Assembly: GCA_934102055.1 (NCBI GenBank)
Contig: CAKOSE010000002.1
Coordinates: forward strand, 1 to 64,000
Length of the DNA stretch: 64,000 bases
From: an uncultured Bacilli bacterium
GTDB taxonomy: Bacteria > Bacillota_I > Bacilli_A > RF39 > UBA660
Reading direction: 5' to 3'
Shown: in pieces, positions 30,957 to 40,307 of the stretch
Layout: each line of letters starts with the position of its first letter
Numbering within the stretch: position 1 is the first letter of the stretch
Notes under the pieces: model-generated
What the model saw: the letters and a program-made list of their open reading frames with translations, nothing else
What the model was told of the DNA's origin: nothing
Databases searched by the model: none
Program-made: the position numbers and the translations under genes

Positions 30957-31634
30957 TTAAGCTGTAGCTTGAGCAGCAGCAACAGTTATTTTGAAAGAAT
31001 AAGTTTCAGAACCAGTTGCTTTCTTTTGTTCTACTCCAGTTTCACTTGTAGTAGCATTTTCTCCAGTAGTATCAGTAGCAGTTGGTAATTTATAATCATC
31101 AGCAACATAAGCAACGATACTATATTTATCAACTTGACCAGAAGTAGTAAGTTGACCACTAGTTAAAGCATACTTAGTAACTAAACCATAAGTACCAGCT
31201 TTACTTGCAAGTGATGCGATTGTAACACCAGCAGTGGCAGTACCAACTACAGGTTCACCAGCACCATTTTTAACAACTACTTTAATAAAATTACTCTTTA
31301 AAGTAGCACCTTCACTGATACTAGAAATACCTAAATCATAATTAAAAGTAATTCCAGCAGATGTTCCCCAAGTACCAGTTACAGCAAAATCTGCCTTAGT
31401 ATCAGTTGAAGCAACACCTTTTGCATCACTCATTGGATATTTATTTTCGACAGTGAAGTTATTAGTATTAGCATCATCAAAACTTAAATTGATTTGACCA
31501 GCAGTAATGACATTTTCTTTTGTACCAGTACCAGTAAATGAATACATAGCAAACGAAACACCAACAACTGCAATAACTAAAACTAAAATACCAACGATTG
31601 ATAGAATTAAAGTCTTTTTATTGTTATTTTCCAT
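30957..31634 (-). CDS. Exported TasA/camelysin-like protein 2
   Basis: 225 residues from ATG 31634 with AAAGGAGAAATT upstream. Signal-like start (KKTLILSIVGILVLVIAVVGVSFAMYSFTG) closely matching the next protein. The mature part is rich in Thr, Ala and Gly and poor in Cys, typical of a secreted fibre or surface protein. NKYPMSDAKG and ADFAVTG match the shared motifs. TasA-like is proposed from architecture and SipW linkage; I cannot confirm by motif alone. Confidence 0.7.
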   Translation of the reverse strand: MENNNKKTLILSIVGILVLVIAVVGVSFAMYSFTGTGTKENVITAGQINLSFDDANTNNFTVENKYPMSDAKGVASTDTKADFAVTGTWGTSAGITFNYDLGISSISEGATLKSNFIKVVVKNGAGEPVVGTATAGVTIASLASKAGTYGLVTKYALTSGQLTTSGQVDKYSIVAYVADDYKLPTATDTTGENATTSETGVEQKKATGSETYSFKITVAAAQATA

Positions 31635-31670
31635 AATTTCTCCTTTCATAAATTTTTAAGATACATCCAA

Positions 31671-32276
31671 TTATTGAATTGGAGTAACAGCTGAATCAAC
31701 ATTAACTTTTGCTTTATAAGTTTTACCTTGAATAGTAGCAGCATCAACATCATCAGCAACCCACATTCTAAGTACGAATTTAGAAGTTTTGCTAGCTTCA
31801 CCAGTAGCAGTATATTTGTCACTACCATCATAAAGCTTTTTAGATGTAGTACGAGTGGCATCAGCAGCTAAAGCACTAACTTTTGTTGGAGCTAAAACAT
31901 CAGTAGCATCCTTAGTTAAGTAAACTTTTACTTGTGCATCAGTAATAGTATTGTTAGTATCTGGTGTAAGAGTTACAACATAAGGTATTGTTAGAGCATT
32001 ACTAGCATGTGTAGCAACTGTAAAATCAAAAGTTTTATTTGCTCCAGATAATGCTTTACCAGTAGCATCAGCAATTGGTAGAGCATCAGTTATATTAATA
32101 GCATTAGTAGGTTCAGTATAACTTACCATAACTGTACCAGTTGAAATTGAATTAGCATCAGTTTCAAAACTAGTTGAATAAATAGCAAACGAAATACCAA
32201 CTACTGCAACTACTAAAATAGCAACTCCTAGAACAGACAACAATACTTTCTTTTGATTGTTTTCCTTCATTTCCAT
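31671..32276 (-). CDS. Exported TasA/camelysin-like protein 1
   Basis: 201 residues with GGAGGAAAGTT ahead of the ATG. The signal-like helix (VLLSVLGVAILVVAVVGISFAIYS) resembles protein 2. The mature part has TDALPIADATGKAL, KTFDFTVATH, VKVYLTKDA and FVLRMWVADD, motifs shared with the 30832 protein (VRVYLTENG, FRMWLSS). First gene of the transcript, under a good promoter. Likely the major exported subunit, by inference. Confidence 0.72.
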   Translation of the reverse strand: MEMKENNQKKVLLSVLGVAILVVAVVGISFAIYSTSFETDANSISTGTVMVSYTEPTNAINITDALPIADATGKALSGANKTFDFTVATHASNALTIPYVVTLTPDTNNTITDAQVKVYLTKDATDVLAPTKVSALAADATRTTSKKLYDGSDKYTATGEASKTSKFVLRMWVADDVDAATIQGKTYKAKVNVDSAVTPIQ

Positions 32277-32299
32277 AACTTTCCTCCTTTACTATAACA

Positions 32300-32328
32300 A
32301 TAGTACAATATCAAAAAACAAAAATCAA
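32300..32328 (-). promoter_or_regulatory. Promoter of surface-protein block
   Basis: TTGATT (32323-32328), 17-base spacer, TACTAT (32300-32305), 24 bases before the ATG of the first exported protein. Confidence 0.65.
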
Positions 32329-32368
32329 TATTTTTTCATCTTTTTTTTCATCTTTTTTTCACAATAAC

Positions 32369-32393
32369 AAAAAAAAACGCATATTTTGCGTTT
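32369..32393 (-). terminator. Terminator of 3D-domain gene
   Basis: AACGCA/TGCGTT stem with a five-base loop and a run of nine T on the minus strand, overlapping the stop codon. Confidence 0.85.
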
Positions 32394-33009
32394 AATAACC
32401 ATATCTTACAATGTCAAATTTTACATTACTTACACTCGAAACAGGAGAGCTAGCCCTTGCACTAGTCTTAAGTAAGTCAACCATATTACCACTTACACCT
32501 CTATCCATTACAATAGCATACATTCCATCTGGATCATAAGCATTAACATTTATTCTAATAATACTACCACAAGGTATAGTAGAACTCATAGCAACTATCC
32601 TAACTTTACCATATTCCTTATCATTATAATAAATATTCCCATTCCTAGCATCTTGCCCATTACAACCTAAACGACCACTACACTCTGGACAATCAGGACC
32701 ATAATGCACAAGTTTTCCAACAAAACTAGTAGGATAATACCTAGAATTAGAAACAGCAGCCTCAAAACTATTATACATAACCGTAGATAAAGTTTTCTTA
32801 TCTAATTTTTGAAAAGAATTAACAAGCTCCTTAGTCGAAACAGTTTTATCCATATTTATATTAATAGCTTTAGAACCCTTAAAAGTCTGATTATCTACAC
32901 TAATAACCCCTACAACACCAGCACATATAAAGACTACCCCAAAAATATATAAAACCGAAGCAACCACAAGTTTACTAGTGCTTAATTTTAATTTACTTTT
33001 CTTCGCCAA
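32392..33009 (-). CDS. 3D-domain (YabE-like) cell-wall protein
   Basis: About 205 residues from TTG 33009, chosen because GGAGG lies eight bases upstream. N-terminal membrane helix (about 14-38), then a spacer, then a 3D domain ending IPCGSIIRINVNAYDPDGMYAIVMDRGVSGNMVDLL with its Asp residues. The family acts on peptidoglycan, like Bacillus YabE or YuiC. CPECSGRLGCNG contributes three Cys, unusual in this family. Position after tatD matches yabE in Bacillus; the G5 and DUF348 repeats of YabE are absent. Confidence 0.8.
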   Translation of the reverse strand: MAKKSKLKLSTSKLVVASVLYIFGVVFICAGVVGVISVDNQTFKGSKAININMDKTVSTKELVNSFQKLDKKTLSTVMYNSFEAAVSNSRYYPTSFVGKLVHYGPDCPECSGRLGCNGQDARNGNIYYNDKEYGKVRIVAMSSTIPCGSIIRINVNAYDPDGMYAIVMDRGVSGNMVDLLKTSARASSPVSSVSNVKFDIVRYGY

Positions 33010-33039
33010 AAAAGCCACCTCCAAGTAACTAAAATATTA

Positions 33040-33792
33040 TCACATTTTTATATCTAAGTCAAACAACTTACAAGCATTACCAGTAGTTACCAGTTTAGCT
33101 TCTTCTAAAGAAACCCCAAGAAGCTTAGCAACATAAGAACAAATATAACTAACATTACAAGGTTCATTTACCTCTCCTCTATAAGGAGATAAATAAGGAG
33201 AATCAGTCTCAAAAACAATCCTAGAAAGACCAACACTTTTAACAACTTCACCAAGTTTACTATTTTTAAAAGTCACAACACCACCGATACCCAAATAATA
33301 TCCCAAATCAATAAACTTCCTAGCAACTTCAATACTACCAGAAAAACAATGAATAACACCTTTAAGATCATATTCTTTCAAAATATTATAAGTATCAAGA
33401 AAAGCATCCCTAGTATGAATAACAACAGGAAGATTATGTTTAACAGCTAAATCAAGTTGTCTCCTAAAAAGACTAATCTGAGCATCTCTATCTTCCTTGC
33501 CATAATGATAATCAAGTCCAATTTCCCCTATCGCAACAACTCTAGAATTACCAAGCATTGAATCAAGAAAAGAAAAATCATCCTCACTAACATCACCAGC
33601 ACAACTAGGATGATATCCAGCACTCAAAAATATATTATTATACTTAACAATAAGTTCCTTATTTAATCTATTATCAATTAAATCACTACCACTAACAATC
33701 AAATACTTAACACCAACATCACCTGCTCTTTTTATAACATTATCAATATCAAAACCCTCATTAACCAAATGTAAATGCGTATCTATAAGCAT
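33040..33792 (-). CDS. tatD: TatD-family metal-dependent hydrolase
   Basis: 250 residues. Metal-ligand motifs IDTHLHL at the start, GEIGLDYHY, VIHTRDA, GVIHCFSGS and ETDSPYL are all present. Members are 3'-5' DNA/RNA nucleases of uncertain main substrate. The order metG-tatD-3D protein repeats Bacillus metS-yabD-yabE. GGGAGGGGTATT precedes the ATG. Confidence 0.94.
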   Translation of the reverse strand: MLIDTHLHLVNEGFDIDNVIKRAGDVGVKYLIVSGSDLIDNRLNKELIVKYNNIFLSAGYHPSCAGDVSEDDFSFLDSMLGNSRVVAIGEIGLDYHYGKEDRDAQISLFRRQLDLAVKHNLPVVIHTRDAFLDTYNILKEYDLKGVIHCFSGSIEVARKFIDLGYYLGIGGVVTFKNSKLGEVVKSVGLSRIVFETDSPYLSPYRGEVNEPCNVSYICSYVAKLLGVSLEEAKLVTTGNACKLFDLDIKM

Positions 33793-33807
33793 AATACCCC
33801 TCCCAAA

Positions 33808-33832
33808 GAAAAAAGATACCCTAAAGTATCCT
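33808..33832 (-). terminator. Terminator after small membrane gene
   Basis: GATAC/GTATC stem followed by TTTTTTC on the minus strand. Confidence 0.75.
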
Positions 33833-33971
33833 ATTGCATTTTAATTTTCAAAACATAATAAAATAGTATTAGAGAATATAAAACATTCCAAATTGTCAAA
33901 TCAAATACTATCATAGTTAAAAACAATACTACGGCCAATGCATTAACTGCGGTCATTCCCTTAGATAACAT
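33831..33971 (-). CDS. Small membrane protein
   Basis: 46 residues from ATG 33971, with AAGGGAG upstream; a longer frame to 34061 lacks a ribosome site. Two hydrophobic stretches (TAVNALAVVLFLTMIVFDLT, IWNVLYSLILFYYVL). No family recognised. It sits between metG and tatD with a terminator of its own. Confidence 0.5.
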   Translation of the reverse strand: MLSKGMTAVNALAVVLFLTMIVFDLTIWNVLYSLILFYYVLKIKMQ

Positions 33972-34087
33972 ATGTATAGCTCCCTTCTTATTATTCCTAA
34001 CTGCACTTTCATTATAAAAACAAATATCGAAAAACACAACAAAAAAAGAGCATAAACACAAAGGTTTACACTCAAACTTTACTATTA

Positions 34088-35587
34088 CTAGACAATTCTT
34101 TCAAATAACACTTCTTGCTTATTAACATTAAACTCACATTTTTTACTAATATCATTAAAAGTAACATTAGATACTCCAAGTTGAGCAAATATCTTTTCAC
34201 AAGTACTAGGTATAAATGGTTGAAGTAAAATACTACATACCCTTATAGCCTCAAGTAAATTATAAAGAACCTTTTCAAGCCTATCAAACTCACCATTCTT
34301 ATATAAAATCCAAGGAGTAGTCTCATCAACATACTTATTACTTCTTCTAAGAACATCAAATATAAGAGCAAGAGCCTCATTAGCCTCATACTTGTCCATC
34401 TTTAAACAAAACTTTTCCTTAAGAGAATTAACCTCATCCTCAAACAAAGTATCTTCATCATAAGTATTTTTGTTAGAAACATGGCCATCAAAATACTTAT
34501 TAGTCATTGCAATAGAACGATTAACCAAATTACCAAGAACATTAGCAAGATCACCATTAGTTCTTGCAATAAGTGCTTCCTCAGAAAAATTACCATCACT
34601 TCCAAAAGGAACCTCTCTAAGAACAAAATATCTAATAGCATCCACACCATATAAAGAAATATACTCTCTAGGATCCTTATAATTACCCAAAGACTTAGAA
34701 ATTTTACCACCATTAACTATTAACCATCCATGCCCAAACACCTGTTTAGGAAGAGGAAGATTAAGAGCCATCAAAATACAAGGCCAAATTATAGCATGAA
34801 ACCTAACAATTTCCTTTCCAACCAAATGCAAATCACAAGGCCAGTACCTATTAAATTTATTACAATCATCAGGATAACCAAGCGAAGTAATATAATTAGT
34901 CAAAGCATCAAGCCATACATAAATAACATGCTTTTTATCAAAAGGAACAGGAATTCCCCAATCAAAACTAGTCCTAGAAACACACAAATCCTGAAGACCT
35001 GGCCTAATAAAATTATTAATCATCTCATTTTTTCTAGAAATAGGAAGTAAAAACTCAGGATTCTCATCATAAAACTTAAGAAGCCTATCAGCGTACTTAG
35101 ATAATCTAAAAAAATAAGCCTCTTCCTTTATTAAATGAACATCCCTACCACAATCAGGACACTTACCATCAACAAGCTGAGATTCAGTCCAAAAAGATTC
35201 ACATGGCGTACAATAAAGACCAGAATACTCACCCTTATAAATATCACCCTGTTCATACAATCTCTCAAAAATCTCCTGAACACGTTTAACATGATAATCA
35301 TCAGTAGTCCTAATAAAATAATCATAACTAATATCAAGAGAAGACCATAAATCCTTAGCATCTTCAATTATCTCATCAACATACTCCTTAGGAGTAACAC
35401 CAGCATCCTTAGCCTTATTCTCAATCTTTTCACCATGTTCATCAGTACCAGTTTGAAAATAAACATCAAAACCAGCAAGTCTCTTATATCTAGCTATAGC
35501 ATCAGCAATAACAGTAGTATAACAATGACCAATATGAAAATTAGCACTAGGATAATAAATAGGCGTACTAATATAAAACTTTTCCAT
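34088..35587 (-). CDS. metG: Methionyl-tRNA synthetase
   Basis: 499 residues from ATG 35587 (AAAGGAG upstream). Class I: PIYYPSANFHIGHCYTT (HIGH), a zinc knuckle CTPCESFWTESQLVDGKCPDC, and GGKISKSLGNY (KMSKS). It ends soon after the anticodon-binding domain and lacks the C-terminal tRNA-binding domain that many bacterial MetRS carry; that domain is instead on LysRS here. It is controlled by a T-box. Confidence 0.97.
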   Translation of the reverse strand: MEKFYISTPIYYPSANFHIGHCYTTVIADAIARYKRLAGFDVYFQTGTDEHGEKIENKAKDAGVTPKEYVDEIIEDAKDLWSSLDISYDYFIRTTDDYHVKRVQEIFERLYEQGDIYKGEYSGLYCTPCESFWTESQLVDGKCPDCGRDVHLIKEEAYFFRLSKYADRLLKFYDENPEFLLPISRKNEMINNFIRPGLQDLCVSRTSFDWGIPVPFDKKHVIYVWLDALTNYITSLGYPDDCNKFNRYWPCDLHLVGKEIVRFHAIIWPCILMALNLPLPKQVFGHGWLIVNGGKISKSLGNYKDPREYISLYGVDAIRYFVLREVPFGSDGNFSEEALIARTNGDLANVLGNLVNRSIAMTNKYFDGHVSNKNTYDEDTLFEDEVNSLKEKFCLKMDKYEANEALALIFDVLRRSNKYVDETTPWILYKNGEFDRLEKVLYNLLEAIRVCSILLQPFIPSTCEKIFAQLGVSNVTFNDISKKCEFNVNKQEVLFERIV

Positions 35588-35619
35588 AACATAACTCTCC
35601 TTTATAATAAATTTATGAC

Positions 35620-35818
35620 AAAAAAAAGAAACATTTCTAAGGACGAAATATTTCCGCGGTACCACCTTAATTCAAAAAGCAACTCATAATAATAACGGTA
35701 TTAACCGAGAAAATCCAGTTCCAGAAATCATACACAAAATAACAACATGTACTTATTTACACCATCCATAAGCTCTCTTAAACACACTATTATTTAAACT
35801 CTCCTTCATCACATTTAT
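35620..35818 (-). promoter_or_regulatory. T-box riboswitch of metG
   Basis: AAGGTGGTACCGCGG (35654-35668) is the T-box. The 5' GATGAAG motif is at 35804-35810, followed by AGAGAG and a CTTAT/ATAAG stem I loop with GGTG. ATG at 35729-35731, just ahead of ATTTCTGGAAC, is the Met specifier. Terminator: GAAATATTTC/GAAATGTTTC stem (35628-35637, 35645-35654) followed by eight T. The T-box shares its end with the terminator, as expected for mutually exclusive folds. Confidence 0.92.
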
Positions 35819-35826
35819 AAAATAAA

Positions 35827-35855
35827 TTATAACACATATACTCATACTATTCAAT
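35827..35855 (-). promoter_or_regulatory. metG promoter
   Basis: TTGAAT (35850-35855), 17-base spacer, TATAAT (35827-35832) with an extended TG. It overlaps the end of spoVT. Confidence 0.75.
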
Positions 35856-36374
35856 GTATTTTCCTAAAAACTTAGCAGCAATAACACCAGTTTTCATAGA
35901 AAAACTATCAATTTCCCCCTCAAAAGACAAAATAATAACAGCACCAATCACATCACCATTACTAATAATTGGAGCAATAACATAACTAATATTTTCTACT
36001 ATACCATCTATAATAGAAATATTAGAAATAGCCTTAGAACTAACAACAACTCTCTTTTGAATCATTTCATCAAGTTCCAAAGAAATAGTTTTATCAAAAT
36101 AATTCTTTTTTAAATCACCAGACACCGCAACAATCTTATCCCTATCAACAATAATAACACTATTACCAATCTCAGAATAAATAGAATCAACATAATCCTT
36201 GTAAAAATCAGGTAAAGATGAAAGAGGAGAATACTTTTTCAAAACTATATTATCGCTATTTAAAAATATTTCAACTGATTCCCCATCCTTTATTCTAAGC
36301 GTTTTCCTTATCTCTTTTGGAATAACAATTCTACCCAAATCATCAATCCTGCGAATAACTCCCGTAGTCTTCAT
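35847..36374 (-). CDS. spoVT: Stage V sporulation regulator SpoVT
   Basis: 175 residues. An AbrB-type swapped-hairpin DNA-binding domain (MKTTGVIRRIDDLGRIVIPKEIRKTL) followed by a GAF-like domain (about 55-175). This two-domain layout distinguishes SpoVT from AbrB/Abh. In Bacillus it modulates forespore SigG genes. It follows mfd, as in Bacillus. Confidence 0.95.
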   Translation of the reverse strand: MKTTGVIRRIDDLGRIVIPKEIRKTLRIKDGESVEIFLNSDNIVLKKYSPLSSLPDFYKDYVDSIYSEIGNSVIIVDRDKIVAVSGDLKKNYFDKTISLELDEMIQKRVVVSSKAISNISIIDGIVENISYVIAPIISNGDVIGAVIILSFEGEIDSFSMKTGVIAAKFLGKYIE

Positions 36375-36518
36375 TCAGTAACCTCACTTTCACTAGTTTA
36401 TTCTTCACAAAATGCAAAAAAATATTCTATTTTTCCAAAATAATTCATACTAATATTATAATATTTACTAGCAGACATATTGCATGGTAATTTTTACCAA
36501 TTGTTGCGTTGAAACCAC

Positions 36519-36541
36519 AAAAAAAGAACTATAAAAGTTCC
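36519..36541 (-). terminator. mfd terminator
   Basis: GAACT/AGTTC stem followed by TTTTTTT on the minus strand, overlapping the mfd stop. The other 140 bases up to spoVT contain a TGGTAA/TTACCA palindrome near 36485-36499, possibly an operator. Confidence 0.8.
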
Positions 36542-39500
36542 CTTAATAAATCATTAAAATACATAACAACGTGCGAAGAAGCATCCTTATACATAAGCTT
36601 AATACCTAACATATTATTCCTATAAGAAAAAATAAAATTCTTATTAATCCCTATTCCCTTAACAAAAAACTCCTCATAATTAATACTCTCAGAAATTTTC
36701 TTATCAAAAAATACCTCTCTATATATATTATTATCAAAAACTCTTACAATTCCTATCCTACTAACAAAACTTTCAAACAATTGTTCATTCATATAAACAA
36801 ACAAATCATCATCAACAGGCCCAAACCTATCTTCAAGTTCCTTTTTCACCTCAAGCAAACTATCATAAGAATCAATAGTATTAATCTTCTTATGAATCTC
36901 AATCTTAACATCCTCGTCAGAAACATAACTATCCTTAATATGAGAAGAAATATTAATATTAAGAGGCTCATCAGAAGAATCAGGAATTTCTTCTCCTTTA
37001 AGTCTTAAAACTTCCTCATTAAGCATTTTAAGATACATATCCATACCAACAGTATCAATAAAACCAGCCTGTTCACTACCAAGAATATCACCAGCACCTC
37101 TGATAGATAAATCCCTAGAAGCAATAGCAAACCCACTTCCAAGAGAAGTAAACTCCTTAATTACTCTAAGTCTCTTCATAGCCTGTTCAGTCAAAACCTT
37201 ACCCTTTTCATACATCAAATAAGCATAAGCAAGCCTATCACTACGACCAACCCTACCACGAATTTGATAAAGTTGACTAAGACCAAACCTATCAGCATCA
37301 AGAACAATTAAACTATTTACATTAGGAATATCTACCCCAGTCTCAATAATAGTAGTACAAAGAAGAACATCAAACCTACCATTAGTAAAATCATTCATAA
37401 CATTCTCAAACTGATCCTTATTCATCTTACCATGAGCAATTCCAAAAGAAATATCAGGAGCAAGAGTTTTTAAACTAGCAAGTTTCCCATCAATATCAAA
37501 AGTCCTATTATATAAAATAAAAACTTGTCCACCACGTCCAATCTCCTTATAAATAACTTCCCTAACAAGCTTCTTATCAAAAGGAACAACATACGTCGCA
37601 ACAGACTTTCTATTTCTAGGAGGAGTCTCAATCAAAGACATATTCTTAATGCCCAAAACAGCCATCTGTAAAGTCCTAGGAATAGGAGTAGCAGTTAGTG
37701 TTAAAACATCAACATTAGACTTAATTTCCTTAATTTTTTCCTTATGTGCAACACCAAAACGCTGTTCTTCATCAATAACCAAAAGCCCAAGATCCCTAAA
37801 AACAACATCATTACTAAGACCACGATGAGTACAAAAAACAATATCAATAGAACCATCAAAAAGCCCCTTCAGAGTCTTAGCAATATCCTTAGAAGATACA
37901 AATCTATTAAGAACACCAATATTAACAGGATAATTCCTAAAACGATCCAAAGCAGATGTATACTGTTGATTACATAAAAGAGTAGTAGGACACAAATAAA
38001 GAACCTGCTTATTATCCAAAACAGCCTTAAACATAGCCCTAAAAGCAACCTCAGTTTTACCATAACCCACATCACCACACAAAATCCTATCCATAGGAAC
38101 AGAACTCTCCATATCAGCTTTAATCTCAGAAATAGCCCTCAATTGATCAGAAGTAGCCTCATACTTAAACTCATTCTCAAAAAGTTGTTGAAGAGGAGTA
38201 TCCTTGCTAAAAGCAAAACCCTTCCTAAGTTGCCTTTCAGCCTGAACCTTAATAAGACGACTAGCTTCATATTTAATCTTTTCTCTAATCCTTTGCTTAG
38301 TCTTAACCCAACTAGTACTATTAAGAGCATTAACATGAGGAACATAACCATCCTTACCATTATACTTACTAATAAGTTCAATTTTAGAAGCAGGAATATA
38401 AAGCTTATCTCCTTTAGCATACAAAATCTCTAAATAATCAGATAAAACTCCGCCTTTCTTAAGAACCTTAATACCATTATAAATACCTATACCATGAGTA
38501 TTATGAACAACATAATCTCCAACACTTATCCTAGATAAATCACGTATCCTAGATGTATTCCTAAATCTAGTTTTCTTATACTTAACACTCTTCTTACCAA
38601 AAAGTTCATGATCAGATAAAAAAACATATTTAGAAACCTCAAACCCAGAAGAAAGATCACTCCTAACAACATTAACCTTACCATCATATATTGCATCAAA
38701 ATCAGTAATCACATAAGGTAGAGAAATTCCCTCCAAAAACTCATTTATTCTACCAGTCGAAGTACATAAAACAACAGTCTTACATTCAGAAATAGAATCA
38801 CTAATATACTTATTAATTAAAGAAAAATTCTCACCAAAAACAGGAACAGTAGAAACATCAAAAGAAACAAAAGATGACACATAATCAATATTAATAGGCA
38901 TATCAAAATCAAAATAATATAAACTATCAAAAGACCTAAAATTCCTTATATCAAAATAATTAACCCCAGTATCAATATTAAACTCATAATCGGAAACAAC
39001 CATCCTATCATAAGAAAACTTAATTTGCTCATAATCCTTAAATATAACAATAGGATTACCTAAATAATCACACAAACAAGAATCAAAATACCCAAACCTT
39101 TCAGAAAAAGGAATAATATTCACTAAAGACACATCAGAAACAGACTTTTGAGAAGAAACATCAAAAAATCTAATAGACTGAATATCATCTCCAAAAAACT
39201 CAACCCTAACAGGATTATCACAATTAACAGGATAAACATCCAAAACAAATCCCCTAAGAGCAAAATCCCCCATTTGCGATACAACAGAACATCTATTATA
39301 ACCAATATCACATAATCTTTTTATAATATCATCATAAGAAAAAGAACCTCCAACAGAAAGATTAATACAGTTATTATTAAAACTATCAAGTGAAGGAAGT
39401 TTCTTTAAATAACCACGCATATCAGTAAAAACAATTTTTTTACCACCAGAAGCAATATCATTAAGAACATTAATCCTATCAATTCTAGCTTCTGGACTAA

Positions 39501-39735
39501 TAGAAATATCATTACCTACAGAAATCTCATCATCCTCAAACAAAAGAACATCAGAATCACCACAATAATTATAAAGCTTTCTAGCCTCATATTCATTCGA
39601 AGTAACAACCAAAAAAGAACGATCCATCTTCTCAAAAAGATTCTTCAAAAAAATAACAAAAAAACCACCCGTAATATTAACAATACCTGTGTTATTTTTA
39701 TATTCAAAATCAGCAATCTTCTTAAAAATATTCAT
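36529..39735 (-). CDS. mfd: Transcription-repair coupling factor
   Basis: 1068 residues from ATG 39735 (AGAGGTGGTTCTT upstream). N-terminal UvrB-like module, RNA-polymerase interaction domain around VGDYVVHNTHGIGIY, then RecG-like helicase: GDVGYGKTEVAFRA (Walker A), DEEQRFGV (DEEQ box), TATPIPRT, GRVGRSDR. C-terminal TRCF domain (MLNEEVLRLKG...). It removes stalled polymerase and recruits UvrA. It lies three codons' space from pth, as in Bacillus. Confidence 0.97.
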   Translation of the reverse strand: MNIFKKIADFEYKNNTGIVNITGGFFVIFLKNLFEKMDRSFLVVTSNEYEARKLYNYCGDSDVLLFEDDEISVGNDISISPEARIDRINVLNDIASGGKKIVFTDMRGYLKKLPSLDSFNNNCINLSVGGSFSYDDIIKRLCDIGYNRCSVVSQMGDFALRGFVLDVYPVNCDNPVRVEFFGDDIQSIRFFDVSSQKSVSDVSLVNIIPFSERFGYFDSCLCDYLGNPIVIFKDYEQIKFSYDRMVVSDYEFNIDTGVNYFDIRNFRSFDSLYYFDFDMPINIDYVSSFVSFDVSTVPVFGENFSLINKYISDSISECKTVVLCTSTGRINEFLEGISLPYVITDFDAIYDGKVNVVRSDLSSGFEVSKYVFLSDHELFGKKSVKYKKTRFRNTSRIRDLSRISVGDYVVHNTHGIGIYNGIKVLKKGGVLSDYLEILYAKGDKLYIPASKIELISKYNGKDGYVPHVNALNSTSWVKTKQRIREKIKYEASRLIKVQAERQLRKGFAFSKDTPLQQLFENEFKYEATSDQLRAISEIKADMESSVPMDRILCGDVGYGKTEVAFRAMFKAVLDNKQVLYLCPTTLLCNQQYTSALDRFRNYPVNIGVLNRFVSSKDIAKTLKGLFDGSIDIVFCTHRGLSNDVVFRDLGLLVIDEEQRFGVAHKEKIKEIKSNVDVLTLTATPIPRTLQMAVLGIKNMSLIETPPRNRKSVATYVVPFDKKLVREVIYKEIGRGGQVFILYNRTFDIDGKLASLKTLAPDISFGIAHGKMNKDQFENVMNDFTNGRFDVLLCTTIIETGVDIPNVNSLIVLDADRFGLSQLYQIRGRVGRSDRLAYAYLMYEKGKVLTEQAMKRLRVIKEFTSLGSGFAIASRDLSIRGAGDILGSEQAGFIDTVGMDMYLKMLNEEVLRLKGEEIPDSSDEPLNINISSHIKDSYVSDEDVKIEIHKKINTIDSYDSLLEVKKELEDRFGPVDDDLFVYMNEQLFESFVSRIGIVRVFDNNIYREVFFDKKISESINYEEFFVKGIGINKNFIFSYRNNMLGIKLMYKDASSHVVMYFNDLLRELL

Positions 39736-39747
39736 AAGAACCACCTC

Positions 39748-40299
39748 TTAATTATACTTATTCATAACCTTATCAAAAGAAAAATTACAAAAATCATTTA
39801 ATACATCACAAGTTCTAGGCAAAATAGAATCTATAAGAGCAAGATCATCTTTACTAAATTTACCTAAAACATAATCAGTAGCCTCCCCATTACTACTAGA
39901 AATCCCAATCCTAAACCTCTTAAACTCATTAGAACCCAAACACCTCTCTATATTCCTAAGACCATTATGTCCGCCACAAGAACCAAAAAGTCTAAGACGA
40001 AACTTTAAAAAAGGTAAATCTAAATCATCACTAACAACTAAAATATCATTAATATCAATTTTAAAATACTTAACAAAACTAGAAACAACCTCACCAGATA
40101 AATTCATAAAAGACATAGGTTTAAGCAAAATAATCTTTTCACCAGAAACAAAAATCTCCGTATAATTACCATTAAATTTAAACTTATCAATACAAGTGTC
40201 ATGAAACCTAGCAAAATTATCCAAAATCATAAAACCAAGATTATGTCTAGTATTTTCATACTCCTTACCAGGATTACCAAGACCAACAATCATCTTCAT
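39748..40299 (-). CDS. pth: Peptidyl-tRNA hydrolase
   Basis: 183 residues. MIVGLGNPGKEYENTRHNLGF with the catalytic His, LLKPMSFMNLSGE and VSDDLDLPFLKFRLR...GGHNGLRN are all intact. It frees tRNA from stalled peptidyl-tRNA. It ends 12 bases before mfd. Confidence 0.97.
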   Translation of the reverse strand: MKMIVGLGNPGKEYENTRHNLGFMILDNFARFHDTCIDKFKFNGNYTEIFVSGEKIILLKPMSFMNLSGEVVSSFVKYFKIDINDILVVSDDLDLPFLKFRLRLFGSCGGHNGLRNIERCLGSNEFKRFRIGISSSNGEATDYVLGKFSKDDLALIDSILPRTCDVLNDFCNFSFDKVMNKYN

Positions 40300-40307
40300 A
40301 AAATCAC

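Noticed and set aside
36375..36528. SigG-type promoter of spoVT
   Set aside because: No convincing -35/-10 pair; only a small TGGTAA/TTACCA palindrome.
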